From the NCBI GenBank assembly GCA_020635975.1, contig JACJYT010000017.1:1-44674 (forward strand): 44,674 bases of DNA, read 5' to 3'. A program made the translations under genes and the position numbers. The stretch comes from Chitinophagales bacterium. GTDB taxonomy: Bacteria; Bacteroidota; Bacteroidia; Chitinophagales; UBA8649. The notes beneath the pieces were generated by a model that was given only the letters and a program-made list of their open reading frames with translations, was not told the DNA's origin and ran no database searches. The first letter of the stretch is position 1, and the number at the start of each line of letters is the position of its first letter. Positions 8,649-16,651 of this stretch are shown here, piece after piece.

Positions 8649-9889
8649 ATCTCATTGTTGCTTTTGTAGAACAAGGTATTGCAGTTCTCTTTTCTAAAAA
8701 TTTCTGCAGCAATTTTCTGAATTTGCTCAGCGCTTACTTTGGCGTATTCCTCATGTTCGTTGTTATAGAGCTGCAGGCTATCTATAGATTTAAAGTAAGC
8801 CAAATTAAAGGCCCTATTGGTATGACTTTCATTACTGAATGCAATGTAGTTTTTAGCTTTATTGATGGTTTTTTGCAGTTCTCTTTCTCCAACTAGGTTC
8901 TTAGAGAATTGTTCGAGCAAATCTTCGATAGCTTGGTCGATTTTTTCTAAGGAAATGCCTTCATTGGGTTTTCCTTCAATAATCAATAGATTGTTATCGT
9001 CTGTTCCACTTATATAGCAATCTATTTCTGTGCAAAGATCGAGCTTGTCTACTAAAAGTTGGTGTAAGCGGGAAGCTTCGCCAGTGCCTAATATTTCGCT
9101 GATAATATCGGTAGCATAATAATCGGGGTCTATTCTCGCGCAGCAAGGATAGGCCTTATAAATTACACTGCTTGGCACCTCTCTTTCTACTTCTAAAAAG
9201 CGAGCGGCTCTTTGCTTTGGTTCTTTAAAGTTTGTTTTTTCCAGCTCTGGTCCTGCTGGTATTTCATCAAACCACTTCTTCACTAGACGCAATGCTTCTT
9301 GACATTCAATTCCTCCAACAATGGTCATGATGGCATTGTTTGGACGATAATACTTATAGAAAAAATCTTTAGTTTCCTGCAAGGTAATGGCTTCTATATG
9401 CGCTAAGTCTTTTCCTATTGTGGGCCATTTGTAAGGGTGTTCTTGGTAACATAGCTTCATTAATAAATGCCACACATCGCCATAGGGTTTATTGAGATAG
9501 TTTTGTTTGAACTCTTCTATAACTACAGAAATTTGAGTTTTTAAGCTTTGCTCGTTAAAATCTAATTCTAACATTCTATCGCTTTCTAGCCAAAGAGCAG
9601 TTTCTAGATTAATTGCTGGAAGGCTTTCGTAGTAATTAGTTAAATCGTTTGTAGTGAAGGCATTGTTATCGCCGCCCGCTTTTTGTAATTCGCTATCGAA
9701 GTGAAGAATGTTTTTAGAACCTTCGAACATAAAATGTTCAAACAAATGCGCGAAGCCAGTTTTGTTTTCGCTTTCGTTCTTCGAGCCAACTTTATACAAA
9801 ATATTAAGAGTAACTAGGGGCGTACTAGGATCTTCCTCTATTAACACTTCTAAACCATTAGCTAGTTTAAACGCTTCATAATTTTTCAT
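8645..9889 (-). CDS. M16 family zinc metallopeptidase, catalytic subunit
   Basis: The 414-residue protein carries the inverted zinc motif HLFEH (H48, E51, H52) and the downstream glutamate in VVIEEF (E125/E126), the full ligand set of M16 peptidases. The C-terminal half lacks the GYTYG-type Arg/Tyr motif that its neighbour retains. There is no signal peptide, so either the enzyme is cytoplasmic or export is not obvious. It is the first gene of a probable operon with the non-zinc subunit, two T9SS-exported proteins and a membrane protein. A promoter box lies five bases before its start codon. Substrates of such enzymes are usually short peptides; the real one is unknown. Confidence 0.93.
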   Translation of the reverse strand: MKNYEAFKLANGLEVLIEEDPSTPLVTLNILYKVGSKNESENKTGFAHLFEHFMFEGSKNILHFDSELQKAGGDNNAFTTNDLTNYYESLPAINLETALWLESDRMLELDFNEQSLKTQISVVIEEFKQNYLNKPYGDVWHLLMKLCYQEHPYKWPTIGKDLAHIEAITLQETKDFFYKYYRPNNAIMTIVGGIECQEALRLVKKWFDEIPAGPELEKTNFKEPKQRAARFLEVEREVPSSVIYKAYPCCARIDPDYYATDIISEILGTGEASRLHQLLVDKLDLCTEIDCYISGTDDNNLLIIEGKPNEGISLEKIDQAIEDLLEQFSKNLVGERELQKTINKAKNYIAFSNESHTNRAFNLAYFKSIDSLQLYNNEHEEYAKVSAEQIQKIAAEIFRKENCNTLFYKSNNEI

Positions 9890-9894
9890 GGCGG

Positions 9895-9902
9895 CAAAGG
9901 TA
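9895..9902 (-). promoter_or_regulatory. Probable -7 promoter box of the M16 operon (TACCTTTG)
   Basis: On the minus strand the bases read TACCTTTG, an exact TAnnTTTG match and the same octamer as before atpB and actA. The ATG follows after only five bases, so transcription would begin at or next to the start codon. No good -33 TTG is visible at the expected distance. Confidence 0.45.
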
Positions 9903-9940
9903 AATCTTGTAGAAGAAAGTTTTACTTAAAACTTGAAAAC

Positions 9941-9969
9941 AAAAAACCCGAGACTAGCTCGGGTTTTTT
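9941..9969 (-). terminator. Intrinsic terminator after the OmpA-family gene
   Basis: A perfect 12-bp stem (9941-9952 with 9958-9969) encloses a five-base loop; its core is AACCCGAG/CTCGGGTT. Runs of A on one side and T on the other make it usable on both strands. It lies 21 bases beyond the stop of the minus-strand OmpA gene and upstream of the M16 promoter. Confidence 0.9.
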
Positions 9970-9989
9970 TGTTTTAGTAAAAAGAAGGC

Positions 9990-12308
9990 TTATTCGAATA
10001 CTATAGTTAACTCTACTCTTCTGTTTAATTGTCTTCCTTCGGCAGTATCATTACTTGCAATTGGTTTAGTTTCTCCAAAAGCTTTGGTATTGATACGAGC
10101 TAAATTAACGCCTTTCTCGATTAAGAAAGTTTTAACAGCGTCTGCTCTAGATTGAGATAGCTTCATGTTACTATCGTCGTTGCCAACATTATCGGTATGC
10201 CCTTCAATTAATAGAAGGTAATCTTTATGATCTACCATTATTTTTGCAAGAGTTTCTAGAGAAGCGTAAGAAGATTTTTTAATAATCGCTTTGCCCGATT
10301 CGAACTCTAAGTTTTTAAAGGCTAAGTCTAAAGCTTCTTCTACTTCTTTTTCTATAATTGGACAACCCTTGTTTTCTTTCGGGCCAGGAGTTTGAGGACA
10401 TTCATCTTCTAGATTGATTACCCCATCTTTATCGTCGTCGGCATAAGGACATCCTTTGTTTTCTTTCGGTCCTGCCAAATTAGGGCAATCGTCTTCATTA
10501 TCTTTAATGCCATCACCGTCGGTATCTGGGCAACCGTTGAAGGCTTCGATACCAGCTACTTCCGGACAATCATCTTTGCTATCCATGATGCCATCTTCGT
10601 CGGTATCCGGACAACCATTGAATTTCTCGATACCAGCAATTTCTGGACAATCATCCTTGCTATCTTGAATGCCATCGCCATCAGTATCTGGACAACCTTT
10701 AAACTTGTCGATACCAGCTACTTTCGGACATTCGTCAATGTCATCCGTTACGCCATCTTCGTCGGCATCCGGACAACCTTGAGTAATCCACGGACCTGGA
10801 TCTTTTTTGCAATTGTCTTTTTTGTTACTTACGTGATCTTTGTCTTTGTCTTTGATTTTTTTAGCAATAGGAATACAAAGGCTAGCATAGAAGTTGGCAT
10901 CGTAAATAGTTTTCTTACCCATTAAAGGCAGGATGTCGTTTGTTCCGAGTGCTAAAGGACCTACACGTAATCCGGTACCAAGATGTGGATTGCCATGGGT
11001 ATTAACAGATACTGGTAAATAGAAACTAAACCATTTGTGCTCGAAACGCGGAGTAATACTAAATTCTGAAATTCCTCTAGTTTTTTCTGGATTCCTTTTG
11101 AAGCCTGGAGCTATGCTAGCGGTAAAGTTGGCGTAGAAACCTTTCCAAATTCTATAATCTACATAGGCGTTAATTTTCATTGGAAGGGCTACGCTATATT
11201 TGTCTTTGCTCGCTCTTGTTTCTGTAAATAGGGAAGCCAAAGTGTCCGCAAAGCCTTGTAAACCGCTATTTCCAAAATCGTCAAAAGCTGGTCCGAAAGT
11301 TTCTTCAATATCGATATTCGCTAAATCTGCGTAATACTCGCCATCTACACCATTAGAACGCTTGTAGCTGGTAAAACCCATATCCATTAAACCTAAACCA
11401 ACTTTTAATTTGTATTTCTCTTTTCGAGGATCAAGAAAGTCTGAATTTCCATCTAACTCATATTTGTATTGATCTACATTTGGTCGAAACTCCCATACCG
11501 CACCTAAGTCAAAACCAACACCAAAGCCACCACCTAAAATGTCGGATGAACTGATATTTTCTAAGTCGCCACCTAAGATAGAAGAGTAGCCAAATTTTAT
11601 ATCTGTATTATTTACGCTTACCGACGAGTCGCTAGGGAAGGTAACATCTAAGTTGTCGGAATAAAAGTAAGCATTCGTGATACCTTGAGTAAGTTTCACG
11701 GTTCCTGCTGCAGTTACATAGTGTTTGCCCGTATTTATTACATCTCTACCGTAGGTGAGTCCATATTCAGACCAAACGTTAGCTTGTAAAGAGAAGTTTT
11801 TATTTTGAATACCTACATTGTATAAATTTGCAAGCAAGAGTTCATTAAACGACATTTGAGCTAAGTTTTGGTCAATGCCATTAGAATTTATTTGGTAGCG
11901 AATTCGAGAAGTAATGGCCAAAGCATTTTGATGCTTTTTACCAAAGTTGATCATAAAATTAAAAGGTAAAAATGCAAAATCACCAGAAGCGTACACTGCT
12001 TTCTTCTTACCATTTAAACGTTCTGTAAGGTAGTTGTCGCTAAAATCTGGATCGTCGAAGGCAAAATCTCTATCACTGAACAAGGCAGAACGTTTAATCC
12101 CTAAGTAATTATTGCTGATGGTATTAGCAACAGAAACGATGTTCATATGGAATTTAAAACGACTGTCAACAATTTCTGCTGGATTAAAACCAACGGAGTA
12201 AACACCATTGAAATTATCAGAGTGGTGTCCCATGTTGTTTTGGGCGAAGCTTTTGTTGGTGCTTAACAAAAGTCCTAATCCAAAAAGTATTAGGTATAAA
12301 TTTTTCAT
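9990..12308 (-). CDS. Outer-membrane OmpA-family protein with DUF5723 domain and thrombospondin-3 repeats
   Basis: I place the start at 12308 (MKNLYLILFG, followed by a signal peptide ending SFAQ); a longer frame to 12380 adds a non-secretory leader. The product then has 772 residues. Residues about 25-500 match the DUF5723 type of outer-membrane beta-barrel protein (opening GHHSDNFNGVYSVGFNPAEI). Residues 511-647 hold five calcium-binding thrombospondin type 3 repeats of the form GCPDTDGDGI..DDCP. The last 110 residues are an OmpA peptidoglycan-binding domain with EGHTDNVGNDDSNMKLSQSR and the closing GRQLNRRVEL. It probably links the outer membrane to the cell wall. It is divergent from the atp operon and ends in a strong terminator. 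Confidence 0.92.
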   Translation of the reverse strand: MKNLYLILFGLGLLLSTNKSFAQNNMGHHSDNFNGVYSVGFNPAEIVDSRFKFHMNIVSVANTISNNYLGIKRSALFSDRDFAFDDPDFSDNYLTERLNGKKKAVYASGDFAFLPFNFMINFGKKHQNALAITSRIRYQINSNGIDQNLAQMSFNELLLANLYNVGIQNKNFSLQANVWSEYGLTYGRDVINTGKHYVTAAGTVKLTQGITNAYFYSDNLDVTFPSDSSVSVNNTDIKFGYSSILGGDLENISSSDILGGGFGVGFDLGAVWEFRPNVDQYKYELDGNSDFLDPRKEKYKLKVGLGLMDMGFTSYKRSNGVDGEYYADLANIDIEETFGPAFDDFGNSGLQGFADTLASLFTETRASKDKYSVALPMKINAYVDYRIWKGFYANFTASIAPGFKRNPEKTRGISEFSITPRFEHKWFSFYLPVSVNTHGNPHLGTGLRVGPLALGTNDILPLMGKKTIYDANFYASLCIPIAKKIKDKDKDHVSNKKDNCKKDPGPWITQGCPDADEDGVTDDIDECPKVAGIDKFKGCPDTDGDGIQDSKDDCPEIAGIEKFNGCPDTDEDGIMDSKDDCPEVAGIEAFNGCPDTDGDGIKDNEDDCPNLAGPKENKGCPYADDDKDGVINLEDECPQTPGPKENKGCPIIEKEVEEALDLAFKNLEFESGKAIIKKSSYASLETLAKIMVDHKDYLLLIEGHTDNVGNDDSNMKLSQSRADAVKTFLIEKGVNLARINTKAFGETKPIASNDTAEGRQLNRRVELTIVFE
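10368..10778 (-). repeat. Tandem repeats of 81 bp (last unit 87 bp) encoding thrombospondin-3 modules
   Basis: Four units of 27 codons start at 10778, 10697, 10616 and 10535 (reading leftward), followed by a 29-codon unit from 10454. Each encodes GCPD.D.DG....D.CP..AG. They lie in frame inside the OmpA-family gene, so changes in copy number would not break it. Confidence 0.9.
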
Positions 12309-12439
12309 TGGAAAGGGTTTAAAAGTTAAATTTTTATAAAAGTAAGCTTTTATACAATTGGTACGCCAATTTAAATTCAAAAAACTAAGAATTATTAAAA
12401 AAAAAGAAACATTACTTCCTATTTTATTTAAAAGATAGC

Positions 12440-12447
12440 TACCTTTG
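12440..12447 (+). promoter_or_regulatory. Probable -7 promoter box of the atp operon (TACCTTTG)
   Basis: TACCTTTG is an exact TAnnTTTG match, and the surrounding decamer CTACCTTTGC is identical to the one before actA. It ends 21 bases before the proposed atpB start. A clear -33 TTG is not seen; the upstream sequence is A-rich. Confidence 0.6.
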
Positions 12448-12468
12448 CAGCCGAATTAAAAACGCACG

Positions 12469-13620
12469 GTGAAGGTGAAGAAATTTAACATACATTTACT
12501 AGTAAGTCTTGCATTTTCTGCTTTTACTCTTCTTGCTTTTGCAAATACAGAGGAGGAGCACTTGGGAGGTGAAGAGGTGGAGACGGTGTACCACTCTGAG
12601 GTTGAGGAAGTTGAACATGAATTTGATGCCAAAGAAGTGATTATGCACCACATTGGTGATGCCAATGAATTTCACATTGCTGGAGATTTATCCCTGCCTT
12701 TGCCGATTATTTTATGGGAGAAAGGAGTGGGTTTAAAGACTTTTATGTCTTCTTCTTTTCATCATGGTGCAAGTGCTATTGATGGTTATGTTATGGATCA
12801 TGGTGTAGTTAAAAAAGTGTTGGGAGATTTTCCTGCAGGGCATCATGAGGTGGAAGTTCACCATGGTGAAGTATTATTTGAAGGGGCTCATTTTGAAACA
12901 GAAGGAAAATCTACCTTGTTAGCATCTAGTTCTTTCTATGATTTTTCTATTACTAAAAATGTTTTTGCCTTATTGATGTCGATCAGCATCTTATTGCTAG
13001 TATTCATTGGCATGGCAAGATTTTACAAGAAGGGAAACATGGTTCCTAAAGGGATTTACAGTGCCTTAGAGCCTTTAGTGCTATTTATTAAAGAAGACAT
13101 TGCTATTCCAAACATAGGCGAGAAAAAATATGCTAAGTTTTTACCGTACTTACTAACGGTTTTCTTTTTCATTTTGATTAATAACTTATTGGGGTTAGTT
13201 CCTTTCTTTCCAGGTAGTGCCAACCTAACAGGAAACATTGCGCTTACTTTTGTGTTGGCTTTGTTAACGATGATAATTACCAACATTAATGGTACAAAAA
13301 CCTATTGGGGCCACATCTTCAATCCGCCAGTTCCAATGGCCTTGAAACCCCTAATGATTCCTATAGAATTGATTGGTACTATTACGAAGCCTTTTGCTTT
13401 GATGATACGTTTGTTTGCGAACATTAGTGCTGGTCACATTTTGATTTTAAGTTTATTATCTCTGATATTTATTTTCAAAAGTTTTATGGTAGCTCCGGTT
13501 TCTATAGCTTTTGTATTGTTTATGTCGACATTAGAATTATTAGTTGCTTTTTTACAAGCTTATATTTTTACTTTGCTGAGTGCATTGTTTATAGGTTTAG
13601 CTTTAGAAGAGCATCATTAA
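12469..13620 (+). CDS. atpB: ATP synthase Fo subunit a
   Basis: Subunit a forms the proton half-channels beside the c-ring in the inner membrane. The 383-residue protein starts at a GTG (a second in-frame GTG follows two codons later) and has a signal peptide ending AFA near residue 26. Residues 27-150 form an extra domain with 14 histidines and many acidic residues, which should face the periplasm. The membrane core (about 165-383) carries the essential arginine R314 in IRLFANISAGH. Subunit a of E. coli is about 270 residues, so the extension is large; long subunit a proteins are known in Bacteroidota. First gene of atpBEFHAG. Confidence 0.95.
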   Translation: MKVKKFNIHLLVSLAFSAFTLLAFANTEEEHLGGEEVETVYHSEVEEVEHEFDAKEVIMHHIGDANEFHIAGDLSLPLPIILWEKGVGLKTFMSSSFHHGASAIDGYVMDHGVVKKVLGDFPAGHHEVEVHHGEVLFEGAHFETEGKSTLLASSSFYDFSITKNVFALLMSISILLLVFIGMARFYKKGNMVPKGIYSALEPLVLFIKEDIAIPNIGEKKYAKFLPYLLTVFFFILINNLLGLVPFFPGSANLTGNIALTFVLALLTMIITNINGTKTYWGHIFNPPVPMALKPLMIPIELIGTITKPFALMIRLFANISAGHILILSLLSLIFIFKSFMVAPVSIAFVLFMSTLELLVAFLQAYIFTLLSALFIGLALEEHH

Positions 13621-13657
13621 AATATTATTTTTTATTCACTACAAAAACCAATTAAAA

Positions 13658-13876
13658 ATGGAAATGGAAGGATTCATGGCGTTAAAAGCCGTAGGTGTTG
13701 GATTAACAGTTTTAGGTGCAGGTTTAGGTATTGGTAAAATTGGTGCTTCTGCAGTAGAAGGTATTGCAAGACAGCCTGAGGCTACTAATAAAATCCAAAC
13801 TGCAATGATTATCGCTGCTGCCCTTATTGAAGGTGCTGCTTTATTCGGTATCGTTGCTGCTGCATTGTTAGTTTAA
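13658..13876 (+). CDS. atpE: ATP synthase Fo subunit c
   Basis: This 72-residue hairpin of two transmembrane helices forms the rotating c-ring. The polar loop ARQPE (37-41) contacts F1. The ion-binding carboxylate is E58 in LIEGAALFG. The positions that carry Gln and Ser in sodium-type rings are Ile and Gly here, so proton coupling is expected. It starts 37 bases after atpB. A strong hairpin follows the stop codon before atpF, which may set the higher dosage this subunit needs. Confidence 0.97.
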   Translation: MEMEGFMALKAVGVGLTVLGAGLGIGKIGASAVEGIARQPEATNKIQTAMIIAAALIEGAALFGIVAAALLV

Positions 13877-13888
13877 TACAAAGTGAAG

Positions 13889-13924
13889 AAACTTCTCTGC
13901 GCTGGGTTGCAGGCAGAGAAGTTT
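13889..13924 (+). promoter_or_regulatory. Intercistronic 12-bp hairpin between atpE and atpF
   Basis: Bases 13889-13900 pair perfectly with 13913-13924 around a 12-base loop, which can itself form a small CTG/CAG stem. The right arm ends in GTTTT and then runs into A residues, so it resembles a weak terminator or an mRNA-stabilising structure. It sits 13 bases after the atpE stop codon. Confidence 0.7.
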
Positions 13925-13957
13925 TAAAAAAATAAATTAAAAATAAATAAACGCGAA

Positions 13958-14452
13958 ATGGAATTATTAACCCCAGATATTGGCTTAGTTGCTTGGTCGA
14001 GCGTAGCATTCTTATTGCTCTTGTTTCTTTTGAAGAAATTTGCTTGGAAACCGATTTTAAGTTCTTTAGAAGAAAGAAATACTTCTATAGAAGAGGCCTT
14101 AGCACAAGCGGAAAAAGCGAGAAAAGAAATTGCAGATTTATCGGCTCGTAATGAAGAAATTCTTAAAGAGGCTAAAGAAGAAAGAAACAATATTTTAAGA
14201 GAAGCAAATAAGGTAAAAGAGCAGATTGTGGCTGAAGCCAAAGAAAAGGCACAAGCTGATGCTGCTAAAATTATGCTTGAAGCGAAAGAAGATATTGAAG
14301 TACAGAAAAAAGCAGTGATGGCAGATATGAAGAACGCTGCGGCTTCTTTAGCGGTAGAAATTGCTGAAAAAGTACTTACAAGAGAGCTAAACGCTAAAGG
14401 CGAGCAAGAAAGTTTTATTAACGAATTGGCTTCTAAAGCTACTTTAAACTAA
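13958..14452 (+). CDS. atpF: ATP synthase Fo subunit b
   Basis: This is the peripheral-stalk subunit that holds the F1 head against rotation. The 164-residue protein has one N-terminal membrane helix (about 8-26, SVAFLLLLFLLKKFAW) followed by a long charged coiled coil (about 35-150) rich in Ala, Glu and Lys. This is the standard layout and length. The gene follows atpE after an 81-base gap that contains the hairpin, and atpH starts six bases after its stop. Confidence 0.95.
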   Translation: MELLTPDIGLVAWSSVAFLLLLFLLKKFAWKPILSSLEERNTSIEEALAQAEKARKEIADLSARNEEILKEAKEERNNILREANKVKEQIVAEAKEKAQADAAKIMLEAKEDIEVQKKAVMADMKNAAASLAVEIAEKVLTRELNAKGEQESFINELASKATLN

Positions 14453-14458
14453 GAAACA

Positions 14459-15019
14459 ATGCTTTCACCAAGACTAGCTTCAAGATATGCTAAATCGCTT
14501 ATGTTAATTGCACGAGAGAACAAAGTTCTAGATGCAGTTAGTAAGGATTTGCATTTGCTTAAAGAAACCCTAGATTCTAGTAAGGATTTGCGCATCATGT
14601 TTAAGAGTCCAGTAATACCTTCCGATAAAAAGGAAAAGGTAATTCATGCTCTTTTCGCTGAGCGCCTATCTGATGTAACGTATAGCTTTATCAATTTACT
14701 TACTAAGAAAGGAAGAGAAAAGCATCTAGTAGAAATGGTAGATTCTTTCTTAGAGCAGTATAATAAAGAAAAGAACATTGTTACAGCTAGTCTTACTACA
14801 GCTGTTCCTGTTGGTGAGGAGAGTTTAAAGCAAGTACGCAACTTGTTAATGCAAAGTGTAGATACTAAGGCAGTAGAGTTGAGTGCGGTGGTAGACGAAA
14901 ATATTATTGGAGGTTTTGTTCTAAAATATGGCGACTTACTACTAGACAATAGCGTAGAAAGAAAATTACAGTTAATTAAGAAACAAATTCAAGATACATC
15001 TTACATTCCTAAAATTTAA
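14459..15019 (+). CDS. atpH: ATP synthase F1 subunit delta
   Basis: Delta caps the alpha3beta3 head and binds subunit b. The 186-residue length is usual. The N-terminal helical domain begins LASRYAKSLMLIARE, and the C-terminal part has the typical IGGFVLKYGDLLLDNSV segment. It is in the usual place between atpF and atpA, and the spacing (6 and 11 bases) indicates one transcript. Confidence 0.94.
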   Translation: MLSPRLASRYAKSLMLIARENKVLDAVSKDLHLLKETLDSSKDLRIMFKSPVIPSDKKEKVIHALFAERLSDVTYSFINLLTKKGREKHLVEMVDSFLEQYNKEKNIVTASLTTAVPVGEESLKQVRNLLMQSVDTKAVELSAVVDENIIGGFVLKYGDLLLDNSVERKLQLIKKQIQDTSYIPKI

Positions 15020-15030
15020 TAAATAACATC

Positions 15031-16611
15031 ATGGCAGCAGTAAAACCGGATGAAATATCAAGTATATTAAGAGAACAATTAGCAAACGTAAAAACGGCTA
15101 GTCAACTAGAAGAAGTTGGTACTGTATTACAAGTGGGTGATGGTATCGCTCGTGTATATGGTTTAACTAACGTTCAGTATGGCGAGCTAGTAGAGTTTGA
15201 AAATGGTGTTAAAGCTATTGCTTTAAACTTAGAAGAAGATAACGTTGGGGTGGTATTAATGGGTTCTTCTGAAGAAATTAAAGAAGGTGATACCGTTAGA
15301 AGAACTAAGGTTATTGCTTCTATCAATGTTGGTGAAGGCATGATTGGTAGAGTAGTTAATACTCTAGGTGAGCCAATAGATGGTAAGGGTCCAATTGAAG
15401 GTCCAACTTTCGAAATGCCTTTAGAGAGAAAAGCACCGGGAGTTATCTATCGTCAGCCGGTTAACGAACCTTTACAAACGGGTATTAAAGCGATTGATGC
15501 GATGATTCCAATTGGAAGAGGACAAAGAGAGTTAATCATTGGAGATAGACAAACAGGTAAAACGGCTGTTGCTATTGATACGATTATCAATCAAAAAGAA
15601 TTTTACGATAAAGGTGAGCCGGTATTTTGTATCTATGTTGCTTGTGGACAAAAAGCAAGTACAGTAGCACAAATTTCTAAGGTATTAGAAGAGAATGGTG
15701 CTATGGATTACACGGTGATCGTGGCGGCTTCTGCTGCAGATCCTGCTCCATTAATTTTCTATTCTCCATTCGCAGGTGCTGCAATTGGCGAATACTTTAG
15801 AGACACAGGTAGACCAGCTTTAATTGTTTATGATGATTTATCTAAGCAAGCTGTAGCTTACCGTGAAGTAAGTTTATTGTTGAAGAGACCTCCAGGTCGT
15901 GAGGCTTACCCAGGAGACGTTTTCTACTTACACTCACGTTTATTAGAAAGAGCGGCTAAGGTGAACTCTAACGATGATATTGCACAAAATATGAACGATA
16001 TCCCTTCTTCTTTACAAGGAAAAGTTAAGGGTGGTGGTTCATTAACAGCTTTACCAATTATTGAAACTCAAGGTGGTGACGTTTCTGCTTATATTCCAAC
16101 TAACGTAATTTCGATTACAGATGGACAAATTTTCTTAGAGTCGAATTTATTCAACTCGGGTGTTCGTCCAGCAATTAACGTAGGTATCTCTGTATCTCGT
16201 GTAGGTGGAAATGCTCAAATTAAGACCATGAAGAAAGTTTCTGGTACCTTGAAATTAGATCAAGCACAATTTAGAGAATTAGAAGCTTTCTCTAAGTTTG
16301 GTTCAGACTTAGATCCTGCAACAAAAGCAGTATTGGATAAAGGAGCAAGAAACGTGGAAATGTTAAAGCAAGCACAGTTTTCTCCGCTTTCTGTAGAGAA
16401 ACAAGTGGCTATGGTTTTCTTAGGTACTAATAATTTAATGAGAGAAGTTCCTGTAAATAAGGTTCGTCAATTTGAAAAAGAATTCTTAGCACAATTAGAA
16501 AGTCGTTTCCCTGAAGTGCTTAAGTCTTTAGGTGGAAAAGCTGTTTCTGATGAGGCGCAAGCGAGCCTTAAGGAATTAGCTGCAGAGCTTGCATTAAACT
16601 TTAAAGCATAA
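15031..16611 (+). CDS. atpA: ATP synthase F1 subunit alpha
   Basis: This is the non-catalytic nucleotide-binding subunit of the F1 head. The 526 residues include the beta-barrel domain, the Walker A motif GDRQTGKT (171-178), a Walker B region ending LIVYDDL (about 265-271) and the C-terminal helical domain. All are in normal order. The catalytic beta subunit gene is not in this window. The gene lies 11 bases after atpH and 40 bases before atpG. Confidence 0.98.
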   Translation: MAAVKPDEISSILREQLANVKTASQLEEVGTVLQVGDGIARVYGLTNVQYGELVEFENGVKAIALNLEEDNVGVVLMGSSEEIKEGDTVRRTKVIASINVGEGMIGRVVNTLGEPIDGKGPIEGPTFEMPLERKAPGVIYRQPVNEPLQTGIKAIDAMIPIGRGQRELIIGDRQTGKTAVAIDTIINQKEFYDKGEPVFCIYVACGQKASTVAQISKVLEENGAMDYTVIVAASAADPAPLIFYSPFAGAAIGEYFRDTGRPALIVYDDLSKQAVAYREVSLLLKRPPGREAYPGDVFYLHSRLLERAAKVNSNDDIAQNMNDIPSSLQGKVKGGGSLTALPIIETQGGDVSAYIPTNVISITDGQIFLESNLFNSGVRPAINVGISVSRVGGNAQIKTMKKVSGTLKLDQAQFRELEAFSKFGSDLDPATKAVLDKGARNVEMLKQAQFSPLSVEKQVAMVFLGTNNLMREVPVNKVRQFEKEFLAQLESRFPEVLKSLGGKAVSDEAQASLKELAAELALNFKA

Positions 16612-16651
16612 TTATTCTTTACACTTGTCGACAAGAAAATCGAAAAAGTAA

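Noticed and set aside
10456..10925. Plus-strand frames opposite the thrombospondin repeats
   Set aside because: They repeat because the sense strand repeats (for example SVSGQPL); no independent evidence.
13654..13876. Possible sodium-type c-ring
   Set aside because: The Gln and Ser ligand positions of sodium rings are Ile and Gly here, so proton coupling is expected.
13924..14241. 105-residue minus-strand frame over atpF
   Set aside because: Shadow of the atpF coiled coil; no start signals and no homology seen.
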